Origin: Pontibacter vulgaris
Lineage (GTDB): Bacteria > Bacteroidota > Bacteroidia > Cytophagales > Hymenobacteraceae
DNA: 64,000 bases
Assembly: GCF_022758145.1 (NCBI RefSeq)
Contig: NZ_JAJVDH010000002.1
Coordinates: forward strand, 372,001-436,000
Direction of reading: 5' to 3'
Shown one piece after another: positions 53,573 to 62,668 of the stretch. Positions within the stretch are counted from its first letter, which is position 1; every line of letters begins with the position of its first letter. The notes under the pieces are model-generated. The model saw only the letters and a program-made list of their open reading frames with translations. It made no database searches and had not been told where the DNA came from. The position numbers and the translations under genes are program-made.

Positions 53573-55306
53573 TTATGCTGATACCTGGGTTAGTTCCTGT
53601 AAAACATCAAGGTGCTTAATCTCCTCGTAGCTGCCGTTGGCTGCCAGGTAGCCATCCTGTAATACCAATACGCGGTCGCACAGCTGCATTACTTCCCTGT
53701 CGTTCGATACAATGATGATGGTCCAGGTAAACTGCGGGCTGGTGAGCAGGTGCAGGAATTCTTCTTTCTCGGTTTTTGCCATGCCGGCCCAGTAATTGTC
53801 GATGATGAGAAGCTTAGGGCGCTGCACCAGGCTGCGGGCCATCACTATCTTACGGGACACACTGCCCGGCAGGTGCAGGCTGCCTCCGGTAAGGTAAGCG
53901 TGCAGCCCTTCCGGCAGCGAGTGCACAAACTCTGTAAGGCCGGCTTCTTCAATAGCCCAAAGTACATCGCTCATGGGTAGCTCTCGCCCTAAGGTGATAT
54001 TATCCAGCAGAGTGCCGTCAAATACCTGTTCTTTTGAAATATTATCGCCAATGAGACTGCGGAGGTTGCCCTTGTGCAGGTCGTGAAGCGAAATGCCGTT
54101 AAAGGTAAGGCTGCCCTCGTAAGACGGCAGTAAACCAAGCAGAATGTTGATAAGCGTGGTTTTGCCGGAGTTGTTAAACCCCGAAAGGCACACATGCTCG
54201 GATGGCTGAATAGTAAAATCGATGTTTTGCAGCGCTACTTTTCTGGAGTCACGGAACTTGTAGCTCAGATTCTTTGCCTGCAGACTCAGCCCGCCATTCA
54301 GCGGCAGCTCGCTTAACTTTATACCTTCCATCTCTTCAATAGGTAAATCAGTTACCTGGCCAATCTTATCGAGGCTTGTCATTACATCATACACGGTGTC
54401 CAGCTTGATCATGATCTTTTCTACTGCGCTCATGATCAGGATGATGATGATTTCCGAAGCCACAAATTGGCCAATGTTTATTTCCTGCTGCACTACCAGG
54501 ATACAGCCCAGTACCAGCAACCCACCTGTGATAAATGTTTTAAAGCCAACAAAGCTGAAGTACTGCGTCATCAGTACCTTAAAGTGCTCGCGGCGTACCT
54601 CCAGGTAACTTTTTACAAAATAATTAGTGCGCTCCATTGGCAGGCTGGTGTGGCCCACCAGTTTAAATGTGCTTATCGATCGGGCCATCTCCTCCAGCCA
54701 GGCCACCAGCTTATATTTATACTTTGATTCTTTTATGCTTGTATCCAGGCCTTTATCGCCGGTAAGCCAGATAATGCCTACCAACACCAGTACCAGTATC
54801 AGCCCCAGAAAGATAAAATAAGGATGGTAGAACGAGAGCAGGATGATGCCAAAAACGATCTGGATAACAGCAGTGGAAAAATCAACCAGTATTTTGGCAA
54901 GCCCTTTCTGGAGCGTAACTACATCAAAAAAACGGTTCATAAGCTCCGGCGGGTAATATTTCTGTAATGCCTCCGGCTGAAAACGTGGCAGGCGGTAAGC
55001 AAACTCGGAGGCAGTTCTAACAAAAAGGCGCTGCTGTATAAACTCTACCAGCCACAACTGCATTACCTGCAAGCCGCCAACTATAAGCAAGGCCAGCACA
55101 ATCAGGCTTATCAGCACCACTACCGAAACCGACACCTGCCCGCTCGATACGAAGCCGATTATACTTTGTATACCCAGCGGCAGCACCAGGCTGATAAGTC
55201 CTGCAGCTATGGCATACACATATAAGTACATAATTTCCCGGCGCTCTATGGAGAGCAGCTGCAGGAAACGTTGCATGGGGGTATACTTTCTGGCTTGGGT
55301 ACTCAT
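53573..55306 (-). CDS. ABC exporter subunit with degenerate ATPase motifs
   Basis: 577 residues: six-span transporter domain (about 20-305), then a nucleotide-binding domain. Walker A is intact (GFNNSGKT, 376-383). The signature reads LPGSVSRK at 479-486 in place of LSGGQ, the Walker B acidic Asp503 is followed by Asn504 where a catalytic Glu is expected, and the switch His is Asn535. As a homodimer it would lack the normal catalytic set. It forms an operon with HlyD and TolC genes and a TetR gene overlaps its start by 4 bp. No peptidase domain is present. Confidence 0.85.
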   Translation of the reverse strand: MSTQARKYTPMQRFLQLLSIERREIMYLYVYAIAAGLISLVLPLGIQSIIGFVSSGQVSVSVVVLISLIVLALLIVGGLQVMQLWLVEFIQQRLFVRTASEFAYRLPRFQPEALQKYYPPELMNRFFDVVTLQKGLAKILVDFSTAVIQIVFGIILLSFYHPYFIFLGLILVLVLVGIIWLTGDKGLDTSIKESKYKYKLVAWLEEMARSISTFKLVGHTSLPMERTNYFVKSYLEVRREHFKVLMTQYFSFVGFKTFITGGLLVLGCILVVQQEINIGQFVASEIIIILIMSAVEKIMIKLDTVYDVMTSLDKIGQVTDLPIEEMEGIKLSELPLNGGLSLQAKNLSYKFRDSRKVALQNIDFTIQPSEHVCLSGFNNSGKTTLINILLGLLPSYEGSLTFNGISLHDLHKGNLRSLIGDNISKEQVFDGTLLDNITLGRELPMSDVLWAIEEAGLTEFVHSLPEGLHAYLTGGSLHLPGSVSRKIVMARSLVQRPKLLIIDNYWAGMAKTEKEEFLHLLTSPQFTWTIIIVSNDREVMQLCDRVLVLQDGYLAANGSYEEIKHLDVLQELTQVSA

Positions 55307-55998
55307 ACTTGCTGCTTTAAGGGTGTGTTTATGGCCGCAAAGATCAGGTGCTGCAAAAATGCGGATGTTTCTGCCTCGGGTTGCCCGTGCCGCTGTATGT
55401 TAGTAAGCGAGGGCAGGTGCCGGGCAAAGAATACCTGCTGGTGGGCCGCCTCCAGTATAGTGCTTACGAGTGTCTGCGGGTAAGGATAATCGGGTGCCAG
55501 TACCAGCACCATATCGGCAATGTGCCTGCAAAGTCGCTTGTATTCCATAAAATAGCCTTCTCTGTTGTCGGCGTCTACAGCTTTTGTGTGATATACTTTG
55601 GAAGCCTCGGCAATTACAATGCGGTGCAGTGCCGCTTCATCTACATGCGGAGTTGCCGGGTCGTTTATATTTGATCTGCTGATAACCGAAATAGCCCGGT
55701 TCAGGCACTCAAGTGGGTCTTGTATGTTGTTTGTCTCGAACGTAACCCGGTAATTTATCCAGGCCCAGTACCACGACACCAGGTATACCAGCAGCTTATG
55801 CTTGTTTTCGAAGTACCGGTAAATGGAAGCCTCAGTCGAGCTGATTTCTCTGGCCAGTTTTTTAAAAGTGAAGTCCTCAAATCCCAGTTCATCTATCAGT
55901 TTTATACTTACTGCGATAATCTTACGGCCCAGTTCGGTGCTTTCCGGCTCACGCAGGTAAGACTGATGGTTGAGATGCAGCTGCACACTTGTTGCCAT
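55303..55998 (-). CDS. TetR-family transcriptional regulator
   Basis: 231 residues. The N-terminal HTH is at about 25-70 (LIDELGFEDFTFKKLAREIS, SIYRYFENKHKLL); the C-terminal ligand domain is divergent. It overlaps the export ABC gene by 4 bp and probably represses the operon until an inducer binds. The ligand is not evident. Confidence 0.88.
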   Translation of the reverse strand: MATSVQLHLNHQSYLREPESTELGRKIIAVSIKLIDELGFEDFTFKKLAREISSTEASIYRYFENKHKLLVYLVSWYWAWINYRVTFETNNIQDPLECLNRAISVISRSNINDPATPHVDEAALHRIVIAEASKVYHTKAVDADNREGYFMEYKRLCRHIADMVLVLAPDYPYPQTLVSTILEAAHQQVFFARHLPSLTNIQRHGQPEAETSAFLQHLIFAAINTPLKQQV

Positions 55999-56020
55999 TT
56001 GGTTTATACTTCGTTATTTT

Positions 56021-56037
56021 TCCTATAACTAGTAGGA
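56021..56037. promoter_or_regulatory. Candidate TetR operator
   Basis: Inverted repeat TCCTA (56021-56025) and TAGGA (56033-56037) around a 7-nt spacer containing ACTAGT, 23 bp upstream of the tetR start and in the gap to the helicase. Position and symmetry fit a TetR site; sequence alone does not prove it. Confidence 0.4.
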
Positions 56038-56164
56038 GGTATAATTGTTCAGGATTGCTTCTTTAAATAATAGTAATGCTATCATTATAGTTTGTATAGC
56101 AGCTACTTTAGGTGGTATGCGGAGTTTAAAATGACCTATACTTACAACAATAAACAATTAGACG

Positions 56165-56172
56165 TACCTTTG
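56165..56172 (+). promoter_or_regulatory. -7 box for the DEAD-box helicase gene
   Basis: TACCTTTG, a TAnnTTTG match, 58 bp before the ATG at 56231. The same box precedes the monooxygenase gene. Confidence 0.5.
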
Positions 56173-56230
56173 TATGTAGCGCCAGCCGTACGTAAAGTAT
56201 AGGCAGTGCAAATTATACTTTCGCAGCAAC

Positions 56231-57496
56231 ATGAAGTTCGAAGATTACCGCATATCCGACGAGATCAAAAAAAGCCTTGAAAAACTGGGCTATAAAAAAC
56301 CTACTGATATACAGTTCAAGGCCATTCCACCGATCATGAAAGGGGAGGATGTGCTGGCTATTGCCCAGACCGGTACCGGTAAAACGGCAGCTTTTGCCAT
56401 TCCGATTCTGGACAGGCTGCAATTCAGCAAAAACAGAAGGCGTGGCGATGGTATTAAATGCGTAGTGATGGTGCCCACGCGTGAACTTGCCCTGCAGATA
56501 ACCGAGGTTTTTAACGAGATTGGCCGCCATACCCGTGTAGATACTTTTAGTGTGTTTGGCGGCGTAGAGCAAGGCCCGCAGATTGCGAAGCTGGAAGCAG
56601 GTATAGATATCCTGGTTGCAACGCCGGGCCGCCTGTTCGACCTGGTAAGCCAGGGGCATATTAACCTGAACCGTGTTGAGGTGCTGGTGCTGGACGAAGC
56701 CGATCACATGCTGGATCTGGGTTTTATACATGATATCCGCCAGCTGATTACTAAGTTGCCACGCAACCGCCAGACGCTTTTCTTCTCGGCAACTATAGAT
56801 GAAAAAATAAAAGACCTTGCCTATTCGCTGGTAAACAAGCCGGTACGCATCCAGATTTCGCCTAAAGACCCGGTGTCTAAAAACGTAGACCACTCGGTGA
56901 TGTATGTAGAGATGGATGACAAGCGCTTTTTCCTGGAGCGTGTGGTGCGTGAAAATCCGGATAAAAAAATACTGGCCTTTGTGCGCACAAAAGTTCGTGC
57001 CGAGCGTGTGGTGGCAGCCATGGAGCGTGCAGGCATTGAGGCCATAAGTATACATGGTGGCAAAGAGCAGAAAGACCGCCTCGATGTGATGAAGAAATTT
57101 AAGAAAGGCGACGTGAAGCTGCTGATCGCTACTGACGTAAGTGCCCGGGGTATTGACATACCAAACGTGGATTACGTGGTAAATTATGACCTGCCTGATC
57201 AGCCTGAGAACTATGTGCACCGTGTAGGCCGTACTGGCCGCGGTACCGCCAAAGGTATAGCCGTAAGTTTCTGTGCTCCTGAAGAAAAGCCCGTACTCGA
57301 CGAGATTCAGCAATACCTGACCAAAGACATAAAAGTACTTCAGTTAGATAGAGAAGACCACGAAGCAACCATAGATTTCTCGGCAGCTGCCACTTACGAC
57401 TGGAAAGCCCTTATAAAAGAAGCAGAAGAATCGGAAGCCCAAGCCAAAATTGCCAAAAGCAAAAAAGCGAAAGCTAAGAGCAAGAAAAAGAAGTAA
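56231..57496 (+). CDS. DEAD-box RNA helicase
   Basis: 421 residues. Q-motif (PTDIQFKAIP), motif I AQTGTGKT at 45-52, motif II DEAD at 155-158, motif III SAT at 186-188, and motifs V-VI RGIDIPNVDYVVNYD and HRVGRTGR. The C-terminus is Lys/Ala-rich, a basic RNA-binding tail. It unwinds structured RNA, probably in ribosome assembly or cold adaptation. Confidence 0.93.
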   Translation: MKFEDYRISDEIKKSLEKLGYKKPTDIQFKAIPPIMKGEDVLAIAQTGTGKTAAFAIPILDRLQFSKNRRRGDGIKCVVMVPTRELALQITEVFNEIGRHTRVDTFSVFGGVEQGPQIAKLEAGIDILVATPGRLFDLVSQGHINLNRVEVLVLDEADHMLDLGFIHDIRQLITKLPRNRQTLFFSATIDEKIKDLAYSLVNKPVRIQISPKDPVSKNVDHSVMYVEMDDKRFFLERVVRENPDKKILAFVRTKVRAERVVAAMERAGIEAISIHGGKEQKDRLDVMKKFKKGDVKLLIATDVSARGIDIPNVDYVVNYDLPDQPENYVHRVGRTGRGTAKGIAVSFCAPEEKPVLDEIQQYLTKDIKVLQLDREDHEATIDFSAAATYDWKALIKEAEESEAQAKIAKSKKAKAKSKKKK

Positions 57497-57518
57497 CGCG
57501 GTTTATACTTCAACAAAG

Positions 57519-57553
57519 AAAGCCTGTACTGATGCATTATCGGTACAGGCTTT
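57519..57553. terminator. Terminator between helicase and CNNM gene
   Basis: An 11-bp stem (57519-57529 with 57543-57553) with a T-rich tail, shared by two convergent genes. Confidence 0.85.
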
Positions 57554-57570
57554 TGCTTTTTAGAATCGGC

Positions 57571-58884
57571 TTATTGGGTAGTCGTGCCGTCATTGTCTTT
57601 TGTTGGGGCCACTTGCTTAAGCAACAGTTTATCTATGCGGCTGCCATCCATGTCAATTACCTCCATCTGGTAATTGTTTACCGTTAGTTTGTCGCCGCTT
57701 TTGGGTATTTTGGCAAGGTGGTAATATACAAAACCAGCCAGCGTGGTATAATGGTCTGTGTTTTCAGGTACAAGCTGCAGGCCCAGCGTATGGTTTAATT
57801 CACGGGCAAGTATAGATCCATTAACAAGGTAGCTGCCATCTTCCCGCTCCACTACATCAGGTTCTTCCGTTTCATCAATATCCGGCAGGTCGCCTACAAT
57901 AGCTTCCATTATATCGTGTAAGGTAATAATGCCTTCTACGGCACCAAATTCATTTACCACTAAAGCCAGGTACTGGCGTTTTTTCTGGAAAAGCCTGAGT
58001 GTTTTTACAGCCAGCATGATCTCTGATACAAACAAAGGCTTCTGCAAAAGGTCGGTGAATTTTACTTCCTCATTTCCGTAGTTCTCAAAATAATCCTTCA
58101 CAGATAGCATGCCAACCACATTGTCTATACCGCCCTGGCAAACCGGAAATTTAGTATGAGCACTTTTCGAGATGGCCTGCCGGATCTTCTCCTGTGGCCA
58201 GTTCAGGTCTATTAATTCCACGTCGGTCCGGTACGTCATCAGGCTGCGGTTGCGCTGGTCGAAGAGGTGGAAAACATTGTCGTGTATGCGCTCTTCTTCT
58301 TTCTCCAGCACACCTTCTTTGCCCGCTACTTTTATCAGGTGCCGCAGTTCATCTTCTGTAAGCGATGCGCCGCCAGGGTTTTCTTTTACGCGCAGCAGTT
58401 TAAGAAAAAGGTTGGTAGAGCCTGAAAGCAGCTTTACCAGCGGATATGTGATCATGGTAAAAACATTGATGATTGGGGCGACTGTTAAAGCGATTCCTTC
58501 GGGGTTGTTCATGGCTATGGTTTTCGGAATCAGTTCGCCAATAACGATGGTAAAGTAGGTGATCAGGCCGATGATCAGGGTAATGGAAATTTGTTGGGCG
58601 TAAGGTGCCAGCGGTTTTATACTTTCAATAACCGGTTGCAGGTCATCAGACAGTGCGGAGCCGCCATAGGCACCAGCCACAATGCCAATTAGTGTTATAC
58701 CCACCTGCACCGACGATAGGAAATTTTCCGGGTCTTCCAGCAGCTTAAGTACCGTTTTAGCACTTGAGCTGCCTTGCGCTGCTTTATGCTCTATGCGCGA
58801 GCGCCTCAGCGAAACCAGCGCAATCTCGGATAAGGCAAAAAAACCGTTGAGAAGGGTAAGTATAAATATAATGAGTATCTCCAT
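57571..58884 (-). CDS. CNNM/CorC-like membrane protein with CBS domains
   Basis: 437 residues. A DUF21 membrane domain (about 1-190, with FFALSEIALVSLRRSR) is followed by two CBS domains (about 205-330) and a CorC_HlyC domain (about 345-425). The family is linked to Mg2+/Co2+ efflux; the older name hemolysin is misleading. It stands alone. Confidence 0.9.
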   Translation of the reverse strand: MEILIIFILTLLNGFFALSEIALVSLRRSRIEHKAAQGSSSAKTVLKLLEDPENFLSSVQVGITLIGIVAGAYGGSALSDDLQPVIESIKPLAPYAQQISITLIIGLITYFTIVIGELIPKTIAMNNPEGIALTVAPIINVFTMITYPLVKLLSGSTNLFLKLLRVKENPGGASLTEDELRHLIKVAGKEGVLEKEEERIHDNVFHLFDQRNRSLMTYRTDVELIDLNWPQEKIRQAISKSAHTKFPVCQGGIDNVVGMLSVKDYFENYGNEEVKFTDLLQKPLFVSEIMLAVKTLRLFQKKRQYLALVVNEFGAVEGIITLHDIMEAIVGDLPDIDETEEPDVVEREDGSYLVNGSILARELNHTLGLQLVPENTDHYTTLAGFVYYHLAKIPKSGDKLTVNNYQMEVIDMDGSRIDKLLLKQVAPTKDNDGTTTQ

Positions 58885-58942
58885 AGTGTTTTAGTACGGG
58901 TGGGGGTAGTGCCGGGTAATTTAAGCTACACCTGATTTTCCA

Positions 58943-59476
58943 CTATGTAGTATACCTTACCTGCAAAAAGCCATTGCGGTAGAGGTTATTATGTGCGGGC
59001 AGTAGTTTAAGTTTATGCTCGCGGGCATCTGCCGAGAAAAGCGGGATGCCTTTGCCAAGTATAATGGGTATGTAAGTAAGTATAATCTCATCGAGCAGGC
59101 CGGCATTCAGTACCAGCGCGTTAAGCTCTCCTCCACCAATTAACCAGATATCTTTGCCGGGTTGTTCTTTCAGTTTCTCTACAAAATCAACAATATTATC
59201 CTTTACAAAAGTTACGTGTTCTGTATTCTCGTGCGCTGACCGGCTGAAAACATAGTTCTTTTTGTCGGAGTAGGGGAAAGGCATATCCATGCCGAGGACG
59301 GCCTTGTAAGTACTGTTGCCCATCAGTGTGGTGTCTATGGTTTCGAGGAAAGCGCTGTAGCCAAAATCCTCATCGGGTATGTTATACTTTTTATCCTGAA
59401 GCCAGTCGATATTGCCATCGGGGCGGGCAATGTAACCGTCGAGGCTGGCGGCAATATACAGTACAATTCTTCTCAT
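58943..59476 (-). CDS. Dihydrofolate-reductase-like (RibD C-terminal) protein
   Basis: 177 residues. The opening RRIVLYIAASLDGYIARPDG and IWLIGGGELNALVL fit the RibD C-terminal/DHFR-like family. Such proteins reduce pyrimidine or pterin-type substrates with NADPH. It is not FolA, as the usual folate motifs are missing. Single gene. Confidence 0.82.
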   Translation of the reverse strand: MRRIVLYIAASLDGYIARPDGNIDWLQDKKYNIPDEDFGYSAFLETIDTTLMGNSTYKAVLGMDMPFPYSDKKNYVFSRSAHENTEHVTFVKDNIVDFVEKLKEQPGKDIWLIGGGELNALVLNAGLLDEIILTYIPIILGKGIPLFSADAREHKLKLLPAHNNLYRNGFLQVRYTT

Positions 59477-59589
59477 AGTTATTGTTTGCGGTAGCCGGGT
59501 TATACTTTCCCATACTGCGTAATATTGTTTCGGCTATACGGCATTACCAGCAGATGTATGCACAGTAAGTATAAAAATAATGAAGAACG

Positions 59590-59799
59590 CTACCGCTTTA
59601 CTTTTCGGGTTTTTACCTGGCTGCATCCGTTATAGCCTATTGCCTCGTTTACAGGGCAGTAGCGTAGCATGCCGGTAAGTATGGGTATGATGCCTACCAC
59701 TGCCAGCCATTTTACATTATAATAAGCGCCAACTCCAATCATGGCCATGCCAGCCAGTACCCGCGCTTTTTGTTCTATCATTCCTACGTTGCATTCCAT
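59590..59799 (-). CDS. Small membrane protein with DUF2892
   Basis: 69 residues with one or two membrane segments (about 13-42) and CPVNEAIGYNGC near the C-terminus, as in YgaP-type DUF2892 domains. Often associated with sulfur or rhodanese chemistry; no partner is near. The two Cys could bind a metal or thiol. Confidence 0.75.
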   Translation of the reverse strand: MECNVGMIEQKARVLAGMAMIGVGAYYNVKWLAVVGIIPILTGMLRYCPVNEAIGYNGCSQVKTRKVKR

Positions 59800-59802
59800 A
59801 GT

Positions 59803-59929
59803 TATACTTTATAGTTGGTTTATACTTGGTTAAATGTAGTGCAGGGATACAGGTAACTGTTCGATTTATACTTTGCTCATCTATGGCGGGTGAAACGGAT
59901 TTACTTGCTTTTGGTAAATTTTAAGTATA
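59803..59929. repeat. Cluster of four AAGTATA/TATACTT heptamers
   Basis: TATACTT at 59803, 59821 and 59867 and AAGTATA at 59923, four copies in 127 bp between two divergently oriented small genes. This is the densest intergenic cluster seen. Confidence 0.8.
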
Positions 59930-59985
59930 AATTATATCCTGCTAATGGATTACGGCAGCCCTAAGTTAAAGTTAAGGTATAAAAC

Positions 59986-60333
59986 GTGCGTTTAAAACAT
60001 CCGGAAGTGGTCATAGTTAATCAACAGAAAGGATATTTGCTGGAGGTAATAGTATGGGTGCTGGGTATAACGCTGCTTGCTTTTATGGAACCAGGGCAGG
60101 AGCATTTGTTTAGTTTTTGCCCTTTTAGCTGGCTGCTGCAGGATGGTTGCCCGGGTTGCGGGATAGGCCATGCTATAGCGTATATTTTCAGAGGCGAATG
60201 GCAGGCATCGTGGGAGGCGCACCCACTGGCAGTGCCGGCTTTGCTTGTACTTGGCCACCGGGTAGTTATGCTGCTCAGGTTATACTTTACTATTACAACC
60301 AACCATACTTATATAAAACCAACCCATGGCTAA
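59986..60333 (+). CDS. Small membrane protein of the DUF2752 family
   Basis: 115 residues with a GTG start. It has a Cys-rich motif, DGCPGCGIGHAIAYIF, next to a membrane span, which is the DUF2752 signature. It may bind a metal or a thiol partner. Its stop overlaps the next gene by 8 bp; the two are coupled. Function is unknown. Confidence 0.8.
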   Translation: MRLKHPEVVIVNQQKGYLLEVIVWVLGITLLAFMEPGQEHLFSFCPFSWLLQDGCPGCGIGHAIAYIFRGEWQASWEAHPLAVPALLVLGHRVVMLLRLYFTITTNHTYIKPTHG

Positions 60334-60691
60334 CATCCTGAACATAATGCCCGAATTACAGGCCGACGAGATGGCTTATGTGCAAAACATTATCCGTGAT
60401 ATGAGCGAAGAGCGGGCGCAACAATTCGCTAACATTTATCGGGCCCGGCGCCGAGACCCCATGTTAATACTTGTTACAGCGCTTCTGGGCTTTGTACTGG
60501 TGTCGGGTGTGCAGCGGTTTGTACTTGGCCAGATCGGAATGGGGTTGTTATACTTCTTCACAGGTGGTCTTTGCCTGGTAGGTACTATCATCGATGTGAT
60601 TAACTACCGCCGCCTGGCTTTTGAGTATAATGTGAAAGAAGCGCAACTGGTTAACGCCATGATGAACGGGCAATACGGCAGTAATTATTAA
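60326..60691 (+). CDS. TM2-domain-like membrane protein
   Basis: 121 residues. An acidic helical N-terminus is followed by two membrane spans (about 46-90, ILVTALLGFVLVSGVQRFVLGQIGMGLLYFF split by a short loop) in the TM2 arrangement. It overlaps the DUF2752 gene and probably forms a unit with it. Confidence 0.75.
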   Translation: MANILNIMPELQADEMAYVQNIIRDMSEERAQQFANIYRARRRDPMLILVTALLGFVLVSGVQRFVLGQIGMGLLYFFTGGLCLVGTIIDVINYRRLAFEYNVKEAQLVNAMMNGQYGSNY

Positions 60692-60709
60692 AGTATAAAC
60701 TTAAGGTTG

Positions 60710-62668
60710 CTACAGCTTTATAAAGGTAGCGCGGTGGTAATTAGTGCCATCGCTTACCTGAAGTATATACATGCCAGCCGGTAAATCTGCTACTGGTACG
60801 GCTGTTTCTTCATTTACTGTTTGCTGAAGGCGCTTTACCAGACGGCCAGTTCTGTCATATATTTCGATGGCAACAGGTATAAAGTTCAGTTTGGCCAGTT
60901 TAAGGAAAGTATAAGCCGGGTTTGGGTACAGTAATGGTTGCTCCGGAGCAGGCACCACCAGGTTTTCGTTCTTCAGAGCTTGCGTGTTGTTGTTTAGTAG
61001 CCAGTTGTCAGGGTCTGTCTCTATGCCGGTAACGGTGCCTTTTACACGCAGTACATATTGTTCTGCGGGCTCGTTATGCGGAACCCTTACTGTTATATCT
61101 TCTTCAGTAGTCTGGATTTTATACGTTACATCTGTTTTGAAAAAAGGTGTAAGGCCGCTGGGTGTTTGCGTTGATGCCAATACTATCTGGTTGCCCTCCT
61201 GGTTCCATTCCACATTAAAAGTAGGCCAGCCTTCGCCGAGGTACCATTGCTCGAAAAAGTAATCGAGGTTCAGTTTGCTTGTTTCTTCAAATACGCGCTG
61301 CAGATCTGTGGTGCTGGCAGTGCTACCTTTATACTTCTGCTGGTAATTGCGCAATGCCTGAAAAAATACCTGGTCGTTGTTGATGGTATAACGCAGCATG
61401 TGCAATACAGCAGCTCCTTTTTTATAAGAAAGCCTGTAGTCAAATATCCGGTTTACATTGGTAGTGTCGGGTACACGCAGGCTTCCATTGAGCCGCTGCA
61501 ATACAGCGTTATGGGCGAACAGCATCCATTCGCGGGCTCCCGCGGGGTTATACTTTTGCAGGGCCAGAAATTCAGCATAAGAGGCAAATCCTTCATTCAG
61601 CCAGATGTCGGACCACGAAGCGCAGGTTACGTTATCGCCAAACCACTGGTGTGCCAGCTCATGGGCTGTCAGTGTAAAGTTAAAGCTGCTTTGGGTGGTC
61701 ATGGTCTGGTGCTCCATGCCGCCACCAATGGGTGCCATGCTATGGCCATACTTTTCGGCGGCAAAAGGGTATAGCGTAAACAAGTCTGAAAAATGCTCGA
61801 TCAGCATCGGAATGCCGTTCATCTCATTTCTGTATAAGTTGACAGCACCGCGGTATACATAATTAACAACAGGTATTGGTTTGCTGGCACCATTTGGCCG
61901 GGCTTCCACCAGGTATTCTTCATAGTTAGATACAGCCACCGAAATCAGGTAGTACGCAATCGGGTAGCGCGATTTCCATTCGTATCTTACTTTGTTATCA
62001 GGCAGTTTTACGGTATTTGTAAGCAAGCCATTAGAACCCGCTTTATTCTCAGAGCTGGTGGTTACAAACACATGCACCGAGTCTGCTTTATCGGTTAACA
62101 CCTGTTTGCTTGGCCACCACTCGTAAGCAGCATAAGGCTCGCTCAGGCTCCAGGTAACCTGGTTGCCCCACTGGGGCTCGGTAGCCGAACTAAACCCATT
62201 ACCGATAGCTGCATTGCCGCTGTTAGGCGCAGTGCCTTTATAATTGATGATAGCAGTAAGTTTAGCAGGAGATAATACAGGAGCAGGAATTTCTACAGTA
62301 ACATCGGAACCAGTACGGTTTATACTTTGCGCCAATTGCCCGTTTATACTTATTGATTCGATGGTGAAGGCCGGGTGCAGTTCAAAAGCAAATGTATCTA
62401 AACGGGCGGTTTTCAATTTTGCTTCTGTAGTTACGGAGCCCTCTATATAAGTAGTGTTCCGCTCTAGTTTCAGGTCAAGTTTATAGAACGTAACATCATA
62501 TTGGTTCATGCGCTGTTGGTGGCTCGGGGCAGCTACTGCCTGGCGCTGCGTATTGTTTATCCGGCTCTCGGCACAACTGGCTATACCTGGCAATTGCTGC
62601 GCTACACTAAGGTTACCTGATACCTGTAGTATAATAAGCAGTATACTCAGGAGTAATTTCTTTTGCAT
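60710..62668 (-). CDS. M1-family metallopeptidase with sorting tail
   Basis: 652 residues from the ATG at 62668, signal peptide (about 1-24). The zinc site is HELAHQWFGDN at roughly 333-343 followed 18 residues later by the Glu of NEGFASY, and GGMEH before it fits the aminopeptidase M1 exopeptidase loop. The C-terminal ~80 residues are a type IX sorting domain (LYPNPAYTFLKLAKL, PAGMYILQVSDG). It is probably secreted to the cell surface. It ends 18 bp from the convergent TM2 gene. Confidence 0.9.
   Translation of the reverse strand: MQKKLLLSILLIILQVSGNLSVAQQLPGIASCAESRINNTQRQAVAAPSHQQRMNQYDVTFYKLDLKLERNTTYIEGSVTTEAKLKTARLDTFAFELHPAFTIESISINGQLAQSINRTGSDVTVEIPAPVLSPAKLTAIINYKGTAPNSGNAAIGNGFSSATEPQWGNQVTWSLSEPYAAYEWWPSKQVLTDKADSVHVFVTTSSENKAGSNGLLTNTVKLPDNKVRYEWKSRYPIAYYLISVAVSNYEEYLVEARPNGASKPIPVVNYVYRGAVNLYRNEMNGIPMLIEHFSDLFTLYPFAAEKYGHSMAPIGGGMEHQTMTTQSSFNFTLTAHELAHQWFGDNVTCASWSDIWLNEGFASYAEFLALQKYNPAGAREWMLFAHNAVLQRLNGSLRVPDTTNVNRIFDYRLSYKKGAAVLHMLRYTINNDQVFFQALRNYQQKYKGSTASTTDLQRVFEETSKLNLDYFFEQWYLGEGWPTFNVEWNQEGNQIVLASTQTPSGLTPFFKTDVTYKIQTTEEDITVRVPHNEPAEQYVLRVKGTVTGIETDPDNWLLNNNTQALKNENLVVPAPEQPLLYPNPAYTFLKLAKLNFIPVAIEIYDRTGRLVKRLQQTVNEETAVPVADLPAGMYILQVSDGTNYHRATFIKL

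Noticed and set aside
53573..55306. Calling the ABC subunit a pseudogene
   Set aside because: The frame is intact over 577 codons, Walker A is preserved, and it is tightly coupled to intact HlyD and TolC genes.
56213..57313. Long open frame on the minus strand opposite the DEAD-box helicase
   Set aside because: The plus strand has all helicase motifs in order, while the opposite translation is rich in His, Tyr and Val with no domain; it is an antisense shadow.
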